Below are positions 7,995-18,310 of a stretch of 64,000 nucleotides of DNA, piece by piece; position 1 is the first letter of the stretch, and every line of letters starts with the position of its first letter. Source of the DNA: Thioalkalivibrio sp. ALJ3 (GTDB lineage: Bacteria; Pseudomonadota; Gammaproteobacteria; Ectothiorhodospirales; Ectothiorhodospiraceae); NCBI RefSeq assembly GCF_000377205.1, contig NZ_KB897905.1:368586-432585 (forward strand), read 5' to 3'. The position numbers and the translations under genes were made by a program. The notes below the pieces were generated by a model, which ran no database searches, was not told where the DNA came from, and saw only the letters and a list, made by a program, of their open reading frames with translations.

Positions 7995-9058
7995 CCGGCG
8001 TACCCCCTGATGGACAGACCACAGGCGGTCAGCAACGCGGGGGCATCATTGGCGAAGCGCTGCTGATTGACACGGCGGGAAAGCGCCATGCCGCGAAACG
8101 GGTTGGCAATGGAAACCGGGGTTCCGGAACTTTCCTCGAGCATTTCGTCGACACCCGCAATCGCCGCACAGCCGCCACCGAGCAGGATATGGTCGATCGA
8201 ATCCTGCGGGCGGGTGACGTAGAAGTACTGCAGCAGCCGCTGGATCTGGTCCATCATCGTCTGCTTGAACGGCTCGAGGATATTGCTGACGTAATCGGCC
8301 GGAAGGTCGCCGCTCATTTTGGCGGAGCCCGCCTCCTGATAGTTCATGCTGTAGCGACGCATGATCTCTTCGGTGAGCATGCGCCCGCCAAAATTCTGCT
8401 CGCGGGTATAGATTACGCCCTCGGTCTGGCTGACCACATAGACCGCCGTCACCGAGGAGCCGACATCGACGATGGCGACGATGGGCTTGTTCTGGCGGTC
8501 GGGGATCTGCTCGACCAGGCGTGAGGAGGCATGCTCGATCGAGTAGGCCTCGACATCCACCAGTTCGGGGGTCAACTTGGCGGATTCGGCGATCGCCACT
8601 CGCGATTCGACGTTCTCGCGCCGCGAGGCGACAACCAGGACGTCAACCAACTGAGGGTTCTTTTCGTTCTTGCCAAGAACCTGGAAATCGAGGTTGACCT
8701 CTTCCAGGGTGTAGGGAATGTACTGATCGGCCTCGACGAACACCTGGCCCTCGAGCTCGCTGTCGCTGAGGGTGGAGGACATCTGGATGGTCTTGGTAAT
8801 GACAGCCGAGGACGGGACGGCCATCGCACACTGTTTGAGCCGGGTGCCGGAACGCTTCACCGCACGGGCAAGCGCATTCCCCACCGCCTCGGTGTCCTGG
8901 CAGACCTTGTCCACCATCACACCATCCGGCAGCGGTTCCACCGCAAAGGCTTCGACCCGGTAACCCTTACCTTGGCGGGCCAGCTCCAGCACCTTTACGG
9001 CGGCCGAACTGACATCCACGCCCAGCAGTCCCTGCTTGCCCTTTCCGAGACTCAGCAC
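7991..9058 (-). CDS. pilM: Type IV pilus assembly ATPase-like protein PilM
   Basis: 355-residue actin/FtsA-like cytoplasmic protein that binds PilN and recruits the assembly motor. The sequence GLLGVDVSSAAVKVLEL is the phosphate-1 loop region, IVAIVDVGSSVTAVYVV the phosphate-2 region, and ILLGGGCAAIAGVDEML the adenosine segment. I start at GTG 9058 (VLSLGKGKQ) because an AGGGGGA Shine-Dalgarno lies about 4-5 bases upstream; a TTG at 9079 in the same frame has no such site. First gene of the pil operon, divergent from mrcA. Confidence 0.94.
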   Translation of the reverse strand: MLSLGKGKQGLLGVDVSSAAVKVLELARQGKGYRVEAFAVEPLPDGVMVDKVCQDTEAVGNALARAVKRSGTRLKQCAMAVPSSAVITKTIQMSSTLSDSELEGQVFVEADQYIPYTLEEVNLDFQVLGKNEKNPQLVDVLVVASRRENVESRVAIAESAKLTPELVDVEAYSIEHASSRLVEQIPDRQNKPIVAIVDVGSSVTAVYVVSQTEGVIYTREQNFGGRMLTEEIMRRYSMNYQEAGSAKMSGDLPADYVSNILEPFKQTMMDQIQRLLQYFYVTRPQDSIDHILLGGGCAAIAGVDEMLEESSGTPVSIANPFRGMALSRRVNQQRFANDAPALLTACGLSIRGYAG

Positions 9059-9125
9059 ACATCCCCCTGTATACCCCAATGAAAGTAACTGGTAGCGTTA
9101 CAATCAAGTATGCTAGCTCGTTCAC

Positions 9126-9153
9126 AATATACACTCCGAAATCCGGGTTGCAA
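9126..9153 (-). promoter_or_regulatory. Sigma-70-type promoter for the pilMNOPQ operon
   Basis: On the minus strand, TTGCAA (9148-9153), a 16-base spacer and TATATT (9126-9131) form a plausible -35/-10 pair about 65 bases upstream of the pilM start. This 143-base divergent gap with mrcA is AT-rich compared with its surroundings. I saw no equally good plus-strand promoter for mrcA. Confidence 0.55.
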
Positions 9154-9201
9154 GTTGCTTTGAAAGCTGATTCTTAACTTGGCCCCACTTTTTTTACAGT
9201 C

Positions 9202-11574
9202 ATGAAGCCGATTCTCAAGATTTTTGCGGCGTTGCTGGCCCTGGTCCTGGCGGCCGGAATCGGCGTATCCGCGGCCATTGCGGCCCTTTACGTGCACTAC
9301 GCCCCCACCCTCCCCGAGGCGGAGGCTGTGCGCGACGTTCGCCTGCAAACTCCGCTACAGGTCCGCACCGCGGATGGCCTGCTGATGGGCGAATTCGCCG
9401 AAGAGCGGCGTATCCCCCTGCCCATTGAAGAAATCCCCGAGCAAGTGCGCCAGGCCTTTATCGCGGCCGAGGACGAACGGTTCTACGATCACCCCGGGGT
9501 CGACATCGTCGGCCTGGCAAGGGCGGCCATCAATGAGATTTCCACGCGCGGCGATCGCAGCCAGGGTGGGTCCACCATCACCATGCAGCTGGCGCGCAAC
9601 GTCTTTCTGACACGCGACCGCACCTACGAGCGCAAACTGCGCGAGATCTTCCTGGCCATTCGCATGGAACAGGAAATGACCAAGGACGAGATCCTGGAGC
9701 TGTACCTGAACAAGATCTATCTGGGCCAGCGCGCCTACGGGATCGAGGCCGCGGCACGGGTCTACTTTGACCGCTCGGTCGACGAGCTGGAACTGGACGA
9801 GATCGCCGTCCTGGCAGCGCTGCCCAAGGCCCCCTCCACAACCAACCCCGTCGCCAGCGCCCAGCGTGCCGAGATTCGCCGCAATTACGTATTGCGTCGC
9901 ATGTTCGATACCGGCGCGATCAGCGAGTCGGAATACGAGGAGGCCATCGCCCGACCGGTATCATCCGAACGGCACGTGGCCGCGACCGAGGTCGATGCCC
10001 ACTGGGTGGCAGAGGCGGCCCGCCAGATCGTCTTCAACCTCTGGGGCGAGGATGCCTATCGACGCGGCCTGCAGGTCCATACATCCATCGACTCCCGTTA
10101 CCAGGAAGCGGCCAACCAGGCCTTGCGCGAGGGCCTGCTGGAATACGACGAGCGCCACGGTTATCGCGGACCCGAGGATCAACTGAGCGACGAAACCATG
10201 GCCGACGCCGAATCGCGCATGCGCGCCCTGAAGGCACAGGGCGTTCATGGGCGCCTGCTGTTTCCCGTGGTTGTGATGGAACGCGAGGAAGACGGCACGC
10301 TGCAGGTGGACGGCGGCAAGATCGGTGAACTCGTGGTCGAACCCCGCGACCAGCAGTGGGCACGCAACCCCGAGTTCGAACGGGGTGACGTGATCCGCGT
10401 CCGACCCTACACCGATGGACGCTGGCGTCTGGCGCAAAAACCGGAAGTGACGGGCGCAGTCATCGCCCAGTCGCCCAAGGACGGGGCCATTGTTGCCCTG
10501 GCCGGGGGATTCGACTTCTTCGAGAACCGGTACGACCGGAGCACCCAGGCGCAGCGCCAGCCGGGCTCCGCATTCAAGCCGCTGGTGTACGCGCTGGCGC
10601 TACAGGAAGGCTATCGCCCGGAAGGGATGCTGGTGGACGCACCAATGGTCTTCGACGATCCCGCGCTGGGGGCCGAGTGGCGCCCGCAGAACTATTCCCG
10701 CCAGTTCCAGGGCGAGATGAGTATGCGCGATGCCCTGGCCCAGTCGCGCAACCTCGCGTCGATCCGCCTGCTCAACAGCCTGGGCCCGCAGCGCGTGCAT
10801 GAACAATTGCCACGCTTTGGTCTGGACCCGGACAAACACCCGAGTAACCTGTCGATGGTGCTCGGTACCGGGGCAGTTACGCCCCTGCAGCTAAACAATG
10901 CCTATGGCGTGTTCGCCTCCGGCGGCAAGCTGCACAGCCCGTGGATCATCACCCGCATCGAGACCGGCGACGGCGAGGTCCTCTATCAAGCGCCGACCGA
11001 ACGCGCCTGCCCGTCGCCTTGCGAAAACCCGCCCGGCCAGGACCTGTACCTGAATGCCAGCGGGGGGCCACTGCAGTACACCGACCCGGCCCAGGTGCTG
11101 GATCCGGGGGCTGCCTGGCAGATGAGCAGCATGCTGGGGCATGTAATCACCGCCGGTACCGGGCGTCAGGCGCAGCAGCTGGGGCGCTCGGACCTGGCGG
11201 GCAAGACCGGCACCACCAACAGCTATCGCGATGCCTGGTTCTCCGGATTCAACGCCGATATTGTGGCCACCGCCTGGGTCGGTTTCGACGACAACCGCGA
11301 GCTGGGCCGGCGCGAAAGCGGTGGACGCACGGCGCTCCCGCTCTGGGTACGATTTATGGACTCGGTGCTGACCGATGCACCGGAGCGTCCCGTGGAGCGG
11401 CCGGATGACCTGCAGCGGGTTGCAATCCTGCCCGACGGCCGTCGTGCACCAAGCGAGGAGACCCCGGGGGCCAACATCCAGTGGCTGATCCCGCAACAGG
11501 TACCGGAACGCGGCCAGGCACCCTCAGGCCCCAGCGGGGAGAACGGCCAGAGCCCACCCGAATCGGTGTTCTGA
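9202..11574 (+). CDS. mrcA: Penicillin-binding protein 1A (bifunctional peptidoglycan synthase)
   Basis: 790-residue class A PBP: one N-terminal membrane anchor (about residues 4-30), then a GT51 glycosyltransferase domain with the catalytic Glu in FIAAEDERFYDHPGVD and the QGGSTITMQLARN motif. An OB-like insert follows, then a transpeptidase domain with SxxK (PGSAFKP), SxN (QSRNLAS) and KTG (AGKTGTTNSYRDAWF). It builds and crosslinks peptidoglycan at the periplasmic face. The place next to divergent pilM is conserved in Pseudomonas and relatives. The next gene starts within its stop codon. Confidence 0.96.
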   Translation: MKPILKIFAALLALVLAAGIGVSAAIAALYVHYAPTLPEAEAVRDVRLQTPLQVRTADGLLMGEFAEERRIPLPIEEIPEQVRQAFIAAEDERFYDHPGVDIVGLARAAINEISTRGDRSQGGSTITMQLARNVFLTRDRTYERKLREIFLAIRMEQEMTKDEILELYLNKIYLGQRAYGIEAAARVYFDRSVDELELDEIAVLAALPKAPSTTNPVASAQRAEIRRNYVLRRMFDTGAISESEYEEAIARPVSSERHVAATEVDAHWVAEAARQIVFNLWGEDAYRRGLQVHTSIDSRYQEAANQALREGLLEYDERHGYRGPEDQLSDETMADAESRMRALKAQGVHGRLLFPVVVMEREEDGTLQVDGGKIGELVVEPRDQQWARNPEFERGDVIRVRPYTDGRWRLAQKPEVTGAVIAQSPKDGAIVALAGGFDFFENRYDRSTQAQRQPGSAFKPLVYALALQEGYRPEGMLVDAPMVFDDPALGAEWRPQNYSRQFQGEMSMRDALAQSRNLASIRLLNSLGPQRVHEQLPRFGLDPDKHPSNLSMVLGTGAVTPLQLNNAYGVFASGGKLHSPWIITRIETGDGEVLYQAPTERACPSPCENPPGQDLYLNASGGPLQYTDPAQVLDPGAAWQMSSMLGHVITAGTGRQAQQLGRSDLAGKTGTTNSYRDAWFSGFNADIVATAWVGFDDNRELGRRESGGRTALPLWVRFMDSVLTDAPERPVERPDDLQRVAILPDGRRAPSEETPGANIQWLIPQQVPERGQAPSGPSGENGQSPPESVF

Positions 11575-12200
11575 TGAATCCTTCCCGCATACGCCAGGAA
11601 CTGGCACAGGAGGCCGCGCGGATCCTGCTGGACGACGGAATTCGCGATTTCGCGCTGGCCAAGCGCAAGGCAGCGGAGCATCTGGGTATCGAAGCCCGCC
11701 ACGAGATGCCGGGCAATGCCGAGATCCAGGCGGCCGCCATCGAACGCAGTCGGCTGTTCGCAACGGACGCCAGCCGCCAGGCCTACCGCGAGCGCCTGGA
11801 GGCGGCGCGGATCGTAATGGAGCGGCTGGCGGAGCTGGAACCGCGCCTGGTCGGTCCGCTGCTGGACGGGATCGTCGAGCGCCAGCCCCTGGTCAACCTA
11901 CACGCGTTTGCGGAAACCGTGGAGGAGGTCATCCTCGACCTGGGCGAACGCGGCATCCGCTGCCAGACAGGTGAACGCCGCTACCGCAGCCGCCAAGGGC
12001 GCGAGCAGCGGGTACCGTTTCTGAGTTTTCGCGGGCCGAATGACACGGACATCGAGCTGACCGTATTCCCGCTGGATGGACTGCGCCAGGCGCCGCCGTC
12101 GCCGGTGGACGGCAAGCCCATGGCCCGCGCGGGTCGCGCGGACGTGGACAGACTGCTGGACGCCGCAAACACCGACGCAGCACAGGCCGACGCGTCCTGA
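11574..12200 (+). CDS. Conserved hypothetical protein, nucleotidyltransferase-like, downstream of PBP1A
   Basis: 208-residue cytoplasmic protein with no signal or membrane segment. The N-terminus is helical (IRQELAQEAARILLDDGIRDFALAKRKAAEHLGI). A conserved-looking block follows, MERLAELEPRLVGPLLDGIVERQPLVNLHAF, then a central FLSFRGPNDTDIELTVFP segment. The order 'PRLVGPVLDG ... hLHlF' recalls a family of uncharacterised nucleotidyltransferase-like proteins seen in Xanthomonas and other gammaproteobacteria; I rely on memory for that. The ATG overlaps the mrcA TGA by one base, implying co-expression with cell-wall synthesis. Function not assigned. Confidence 0.75.
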   Translation: MNPSRIRQELAQEAARILLDDGIRDFALAKRKAAEHLGIEARHEMPGNAEIQAAAIERSRLFATDASRQAYRERLEAARIVMERLAELEPRLVGPLLDGIVERQPLVNLHAFAETVEEVILDLGERGIRCQTGERRYRSRQGREQRVPFLSFRGPNDTDIELTVFPLDGLRQAPPSPVDGKPMARAGRADVDRLLDAANTDAAQADAS

Positions 12201-12218
12201 CGCCAGGGAGACGGCGCC

Positions 12219-12522
12219 TTAAGGAGACGCTGATGTAATCGCACGTCCGCGTTGGTGCCCCCTGTTTTCCGAGACAAGGCGCGTCGTGCAGCGGGTAGTG
12301 GTTCTACCCGCAAGCGGCGCAACGCAGGATCGGGGAACAGGGGGCACCAACCCCACAAGCCGTTGAAAGCAGGGGCTCGGCCGCCCGTTGTTGATCAAAA
12401 ACGGGCGCGGGAACGGCGTTGCGGTTCCCTTGTGCAGAATGACTGCACGGCAGTCACCGCGCCTTGTTCCCACGCAAAAGCGACTCGAGCGCGGACGCGC
12501 GATTAAATCAGCGTCTCCTTAA
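12219..12522 (+). mobile_element. MITE-like non-coding element with 29-bp terminal inverted repeats and TTAA flanks
   Basis: A 296-bp non-coding element (12223-12518) bounded by TTAA on both sides (12219-12222 and 12519-12522). The ends 12223-12251 and 12490-12518 are inverted copies matching at 27 of 29 positions, starting GGAGACGCTGAT. The interior folds into nested hairpins: 12251-12266 pairs with 12336-12351 (16 bp), 12291-12298 with 12304-12311, 12382-12389 with 12400-12407, and 12432-12437 with 12443-12448. No convincing protein is encoded. Just outside the right TTAA, 12523-12542 resembles the terminal repeat again (16 of 20) and runs into the last codons of hemE. It fills the 334-base gap between two convergent genes. 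Confidence 0.75.
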
Positions 12523-12534
12523 GGAGACGCCGAC

Positions 12535-13593
12535 TCAATCGCGGCGGTAGGAGGTGACCGTCTCGACCAGGGTCGCAACCCGGTCCGGGTCAATGCCCGG
12601 ATGGATCCCGTGCCCGAGGTTAAAGACGTGACCGGTGTCCCGGTCGAACCCGTCCAGCACCCGCAGGGCCTCCTCGCGCACCACTGCGTCCGGCGCGTAC
12701 AGCACCGACGGATCCAGGTTCCCCTGTAGTGCCACACGGTCCCCGACGCGACGGCTGGCCTCGCCAATCTCGATCGTCCAGTCCAGCCCCAGCGCATCGG
12801 CACCGGTCTCGGCCTGCGCCTCGAGCCAGGCATCGCCACCCTTGGTAAACAGCGTAACCGGCACGCGGCGGCCGTCGTGGTCCCGGATCAGACCATCGAC
12901 AATGCGCTGCATGTAGGCCAGCGAGAACTCGCGATAGCCGCGCGGCGTGAGCGACCCACCCCAGGTATCGAAGACCATCACGGCCTGTGCCCCGGCGCGA
13001 ATCTGCGCGTTCAGGTATTCAGTAACGGCGCTGGCGACCTTCTGCAGCAGCGCATGCATCGCCTGCGGCTCGCCGTACATCAGCCGCTTGGTTTCGGCGA
13101 AGTCACGCGAGCCCTGACCCTCCACCATATAGGTGGCCAGCGTCCACGGGCTGCCGGCAAAGCCGATCAACGGGACTTCGCCATTCAGCTCGCGCCGGAT
13201 CAGGCGCACCGCGTCCATCACATAACGCAGTTCCTGCTCCGGATCGGGCACCGGCAGGTTCTCGATCGCCTCGAGCGAACGGATCGGGTCGCGAAAGCGC
13301 GGACCCTCGCCGGTCTCGAAATAAAGCCCCAGGCCCATCGCATCCGGGATGGTCAGGATGTCCGAGAACAGGATCGCCGCATCCAGCGGGAATCGGCGCA
13401 GCGGCTGCATCGTGACTTCGCAGGCCAACTCCGGATTCTGGCACAGGCTCATGAAGCTACCGGCCTGGGCGCGGGTCTCGCGGTACTCCGGCAGGTAGCG
13501 TCCGGCCTGGCGCATGATCCAGATCGGCGGGCGGTCCACGGGCTCGCGCAGCAACGCACGCAGCAGGCGGTCATTCTTCAGGGTCTGGGACAT
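12535..13593 (-). CDS. hemE: Uroporphyrinogen decarboxylase
   Basis: 352-residue enzyme converting uroporphyrinogen III to coproporphyrinogen III in haem synthesis. Family signatures are [17 protein letters not shown], with the substrate-binding RQAGR, and the [16 protein letters not shown] block. FDTWGGSL and NLGHGIHPG also match. ATG 13593 gives the usual N-terminus ([20 protein letters not shown]); a TTG at 13605 overlapping the gltD stop is possible. It directly follows gltD, the order found in Pseudomonas. The 3' end abuts the MITE-like element. Confidence 0.96.
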   Translation of the reverse strand: MSQTLKNDRLLRALLREPVDRPPIWIMRQAGRYLPEYRETRAQAGSFMSLCQNPELACEVTMQPLRRFPLDAAILFSDILTIPDAMGLGLYFETGEGPRFRDPIRSLEAIENLPVPDPEQELRYVMDAVRLIRRELNGEVPLIGFAGSPWTLATYMVEGQGSRDFAETKRLMYGEPQAMHALLQKVASAVTEYLNAQIRAGAQAVMVFDTWGGSLTPRGYREFSLAYMQRIVDGLIRDHDGRRVPVTLFTKGGDAWLEAQAETGADALGLDWTIEIGEASRRVGDRVALQGNLDPSVLYAPDAVVREEALRVLDGFDRDTGHVFNLGHGIHPGIDPDRVATLVETVTSYRRD

Positions 13594-13601
13594 CGAAAGG
13601 C

Positions 13602-15008
<1,407 letters not shown>

Positions 15009-15103
15009 TCACTCGCTCCGACGGGAACCGGCGGCATGACGCCTCGGGGTTCAACCGTTCATGCGTTCAGGAATGGATCGTTTCGCGCTTGAGCGCGTAA
15101 CGG

Positions 15104-15547
15104 TCAGGCCAGCGCGGTACGGACCTTCTGACTGACGACGCCCATGTCCGCGCGGCCGAATACTCGGGGCTTGAGCACGCCCATCACCTTGCCCATGTCA
15201 CTGGCGCCGGCGGCGCCGGTCTCGGCAATCGCCTCGCCGATCATCTGCTCCAGCTCGGCGTCGCCCAGCGGTTCGGGCATGTAGGCCTCGATCACCGTGA
15301 TCTCGGCGGCCTCGCGCTCGGCCAGGTCCTCGCGACCACCCTTGCGGTACTGGTCGATGGAGTCGCGGCGCTGTTTGAGCATCCGGTTGAGGATCGCCAG
15401 CACCGTGTCGTCATCGGCCTCGCGCCGCTCGTCGACCTCGAACTGCGAGACCTCGGCCTGGATCAGACGCAACGCCCCAAGGCGCTCCTTCTCACGGGCC
15501 CTCATGGCCTGCTTCACGTCATCCTGCAAACGGGCCTTGAGCGACAT
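15104..15547 (-). CDS. yqeY: GatB/YqeY domain protein
   Basis: 147-residue protein with the YqeY fold, homologous to the tRNA-binding tail of GatB amidotransferase. The start MSLKARLQDDVKQAMRAREKERLGALRLIQAEVSQFE and the C-terminal DMGKVMGVLKPRVFGRADMGVVSQ are typical. A GAGGA Shine-Dalgarno sits about 8 bases before ATG 15547. It is commonly encoded between rpsU and dnaG; here it follows rpsU, but dnaG is 10 kb away on the other strand. Probable role in tRNA or translation quality control, not proven for the family. Confidence 0.93.
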   Translation of the reverse strand: MSLKARLQDDVKQAMRAREKERLGALRLIQAEVSQFEVDERREADDDTVLAILNRMLKQRRDSIDQYRKGGREDLAEREAAEITVIEAYMPEPLGDAELEQMIGEAIAETGAAGASDMGKVMGVLKPRVFGRADMGVVSQKVRTALA

Positions 15548-15602
15548 CAAAGGGTCCTCGATCCGGGCCTGATGCCCGACAGACGATTCTACGTAAAGAC
15601 GT

Positions 15603-15818
15603 TCAGTACAAACGCACCCGACGGGTCATGTCGCGGGAATTCTTCTTCAGCTGGCGCTTCACCGCTGCGGCGGCCTTGCGCTTGCGCTCGGTGGTCGGCT
15701 TTTCGTAATACTCGCGGCGGCGGACTTCCGCGACCACACCGGCCTTCTCACAGGTGCGCTTGAAACGGCGCAGGGCAACCTCGAAGGGCTCATTCTCGCG
15801 AACTCGTACGTGCGGCAT
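15603..15818 (-). CDS. rpsU: 30S ribosomal protein S21
   Basis: 71-residue basic protein: [21 protein letters not shown], then [20 protein letters not shown] and a Lys/Arg-rich tail. This matches bacterial S21 in length and sequence. GGAG lies 7 bases upstream of ATG 15818. S21 binds the small subunit near the anti-Shine-Dalgarno region and promotes initiation. The gene is divergent from aroB, with a 203-base gap. Confidence 0.97.
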   Translation of the reverse strand: MPHVRVRENEPFEVALRRFKRTCEKAGVVAEVRRREYYEKPTTERKRKAAAAVKRQLKKNSRDMTRRVRLY

Positions 15819-16021
15819 ACAATCTCCGGATGCGAATGCTGATTCGTCTACCAAAACAAAAACGCCACCCGAAACACTCCGGGCAGCCATGCAGAACTCC
15901 CTATGGTAATCCAACCGGCGCCATTTGCAAAAGTCCGTGAAACGATGCCCATCCTGACCGCGCACACGCTTACGCCCACAGCAGCACGCACGCTATGATG
16001 CCCCTGATGAACGCACCCGGC

Positions 16022-17119
16022 ATGCAAAACCTGAACGTCGAGCTGGGCGAGCGCAGTTACCCTATCCGGATCGGACCGGGCCAGCTCGCCGCCGCCGACA
16101 CCCTCCGCCCGGCGCTCGAGGGCCGCCGCGTGGCGGTGGTGACCAACACCACCGTGGGCCCGCTGTACGGCGAGGCTCTGCGCGAAACACTCGACCACTG
16201 CGAGATCGCTGGCGAGCCCCTCTGGATCGAGCTGCCCGATGGCGAGGCCCACAAGACCCTGGCCACAGTGGAATCGATCATCACCCGCCTGCTGGAGGCC
16301 CGGTTCGACCGGGGCAGCCGCATCGTCGCACTGGGCGGGGGTGTGGTGGGCGATATCGCGGGCTTCGCCGCTGCGATCTACCAGCGCGGGATCGACTTTG
16401 TGCAAGTCCCGACCACCCTGCTGGCCCAGGTCGACTCCTCGGTGGGCGGCAAGACCGGGGTCAACCACCCGCTGGGCAAGAACATGATCGGGGCCTTCCA
16501 TCAGCCGCGCGCGGTGCTGGTCGACACCGACACCCTGAAGACACTGCCCGAGCGCGAGCTGCAGGCCGGACTCGCCGAGGTCATCAAGTACGGCCTGATC
16601 CGCGACGCCGAGTTCTTCGCCTGGCTGGAGGCGCATATCGACGAGCTGCGCGCCCTGGAACCCGAGGCGCTGGCCCGGGCCATCCACCGCTCCTGCGCCT
16701 GCAAGGCCGAGATCGTCGCCGCCGACGAACGCGAAGGCGGCATCCGCGCCCTGCTGAACCTGGGCCATACCTTCGGCCACGCGATCGAGGCCGGGATGGG
16801 CTACGGCGAATGGCTGCACGGTGAGGCCGTGGGCACGGGCATGGCAATGGCCGCGCGCATGTCGGAACGCATGGGCTGGTTGAGCCCGGCCGAGCGCGAA
16901 CGCGCCGAGGCCCTGATCCAGCGCGCCGGCCTGGCACTGGATCCACCGGACCGCATGACCGCCGACCGTTTCCGCGAGCTGATGGCGATCGACAAGAAGG
17001 TCGCCAGCGGCCGCCTTCGCCTGGTGTTGCTGCGGGGGATCGGCGAGGCCGAGATCACCGACCAGTTCGACGTGTCGGCACTGGACGCGACCCTGCACGA
17101 GGGCGCCCGTGTCGCCTGA
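16022..17119 (+). CDS. aroB: 3-dehydroquinate synthase
   Basis: Second step of the shikimate pathway: DAHP to 3-dehydroquinate, NAD- and metal-dependent. ATG 16022 gives [18 protein letters not shown], aligning with the known AroB N-terminus, and 365 residues. ATGs at 15995 and 15998 would add nine residues and overlap a TATGAT (15994-15999) that could instead be a -10 element. Motifs present are [16 protein letters not shown] (NAD site), [20 protein letters not shown], and the metal-binding His in [11 protein letters not shown] plus HGEAVGTGM. It overlaps dgt by 11 bases. Confidence 0.95.
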   Translation: MQNLNVELGERSYPIRIGPGQLAAADTLRPALEGRRVAVVTNTTVGPLYGEALRETLDHCEIAGEPLWIELPDGEAHKTLATVESIITRLLEARFDRGSRIVALGGGVVGDIAGFAAAIYQRGIDFVQVPTTLLAQVDSSVGGKTGVNHPLGKNMIGAFHQPRAVLVDTDTLKTLPERELQAGLAEVIKYGLIRDAEFFAWLEAHIDELRALEPEALARAIHRSCACKAEIVAADEREGGIRALLNLGHTFGHAIEAGMGYGEWLHGEAVGTGMAMAARMSERMGWLSPAERERAEALIQRAGLALDPPDRMTADRFRELMAIDKKVASGRLRLVLLRGIGEAEITDQFDVSALDATLHEGARVA

Positions 17120-18299
17120 GGCCCTGGCCACCACACCCCGGGTCGACCGCGCCTCCGGGCTCGCGACTTACGCCGCCGACCCTGCGGCCTCGCGCGGCCG
17201 GGAACACACGGAAGCGCCACCACGCCACCGCAGCGCCTTCCAGCGTGATCGCGACCGCATCGTGCACTCCAGCGCGTTCCGCCGCCTGGAATACAAAACC
17301 CAGGTCTTCATCAGCCACGAAGGCGACCTGTTCCGCAACCGCCTGACCCACTCGCTGGAGGTCGCGCAGATCGGGCGCTCGATCGCGCGCGCGCTGCGCC
17401 TGAACGAGGACCTGGTCGAGGCCATCGCCCTCGCGCACGACCTCGGCCACACCCCGTTCGGCCATGCTGGCCAGCATGCCCTGAACGACTGCATGAAGGC
17501 GTATGGTGGCTTCGAGCACAACCTGCAGTCGCTGCGTATCGTCGACCTGCTGGAGCGCCACTATGCGGAATTCGACGGCCTCAACCTGACGTTCGAGACA
17601 CGCGAGGGCATCCTCAAGCACTGCTCGCCGCAGCGCGCACGAGAACTGGGCGCGATTGGCGTGCGCTTTCTCGAGAAGCAGCAGCCCTCGCTGGAGGCGC
17701 AGCTGGCCAACGTGGCCGACGAGATCGCCTACAACAATCACGATGTCGACGATGGCCTGCGCTCCGGGCTGCTCGGCATGGACCAGTTGACGGAGGTCCG
17801 TCTGTTCCGCGAATGCCTGGAGGCGGTGCGCGCCCGCTACCCGGACCTCGAACCACGCCGGGTTCAGCATGAGACCGTTCGCCGCATGATCGACGCCCTG
17901 GTATCCGACCTGATCGAGAACAGCCAGGCCGCAATCGACCTCCATCAACTCCACACCCCGGACGACGTCCGCCAAGCCGGCCAGCCGCTGATCCGCTTCA
18001 GCCCGGAGATGGCCGACCAGGCGCACGAGCTGAAGGTCTTCCTGCGCGAGAACTTGTACCACCACCATCAGGTCCACGCGGTGATGCACAAGGCCCGCCA
18101 GCTGATTCAGGAACTGTTCGCCGCATTCGACTCCGAGCCGCGGCTGATGCCCGAGCACTTCCAGCGGCATGCCGAACAGATCGCCGAGGCCGACCCGAAT
18201 GCGCCGCAGCGCGCAATTGCCGACTACATCGCGGGCATGACCGACCGCCACGCCATCCGTGAACACCACCGCCTGTTCGATCTGGGCACGCTGACCTGA
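17109..18299 (+). CDS. dgt: dGTP triphosphohydrolase-like HD-domain protein
   Basis: 396-residue deoxyguanosinetriphosphate triphosphohydrolase-like protein (family also called Dgt-like type 2). The HD-superfamily metal ligands are visible in [13 protein letters not shown] and [14 protein letters not shown], with a further Asp in [16 protein letters not shown]. The N-terminal [27 protein letters not shown] is characteristic. It hydrolyses dNTPs to the nucleoside plus triphosphate, adjusting dNTP pools. GTG 17109 starts inside the aroB reading frame, so translation is probably coupled. Confidence 0.93.
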   Translation: MSPEALATTPRVDRASGLATYAADPAASRGREHTEAPPRHRSAFQRDRDRIVHSSAFRRLEYKTQVFISHEGDLFRNRLTHSLEVAQIGRSIARALRLNEDLVEAIALAHDLGHTPFGHAGQHALNDCMKAYGGFEHNLQSLRIVDLLERHYAEFDGLNLTFETREGILKHCSPQRARELGAIGVRFLEKQQPSLEAQLANVADEIAYNNHDVDDGLRSGLLGMDQLTEVRLFRECLEAVRARYPDLEPRRVQHETVRRMIDALVSDLIENSQAAIDLHQLHTPDDVRQAGQPLIRFSPEMADQAHELKVFLRENLYHHHQVHAVMHKARQLIQELFAAFDSEPRLMPEHFQRHAEQIAEADPNAPQRAIADYIAGMTDRHAIREHHRLFDLGTLT

Positions 18300-18310
18300 G
18301 ACTCAAACCC

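Noticed and set aside
9160-9201. Sigma-70 promoter for mrcA using TTGAAA at 9160
   Set aside because: No -10-like hexamer lies at the right distance; T-rich DNA before the ATG is not enough.
12252-12506. 84-residue frames on both strands within the MITE-like element
   Set aside because: They run through inverted repeats and hairpins and lack start signals or any protein-like pattern.
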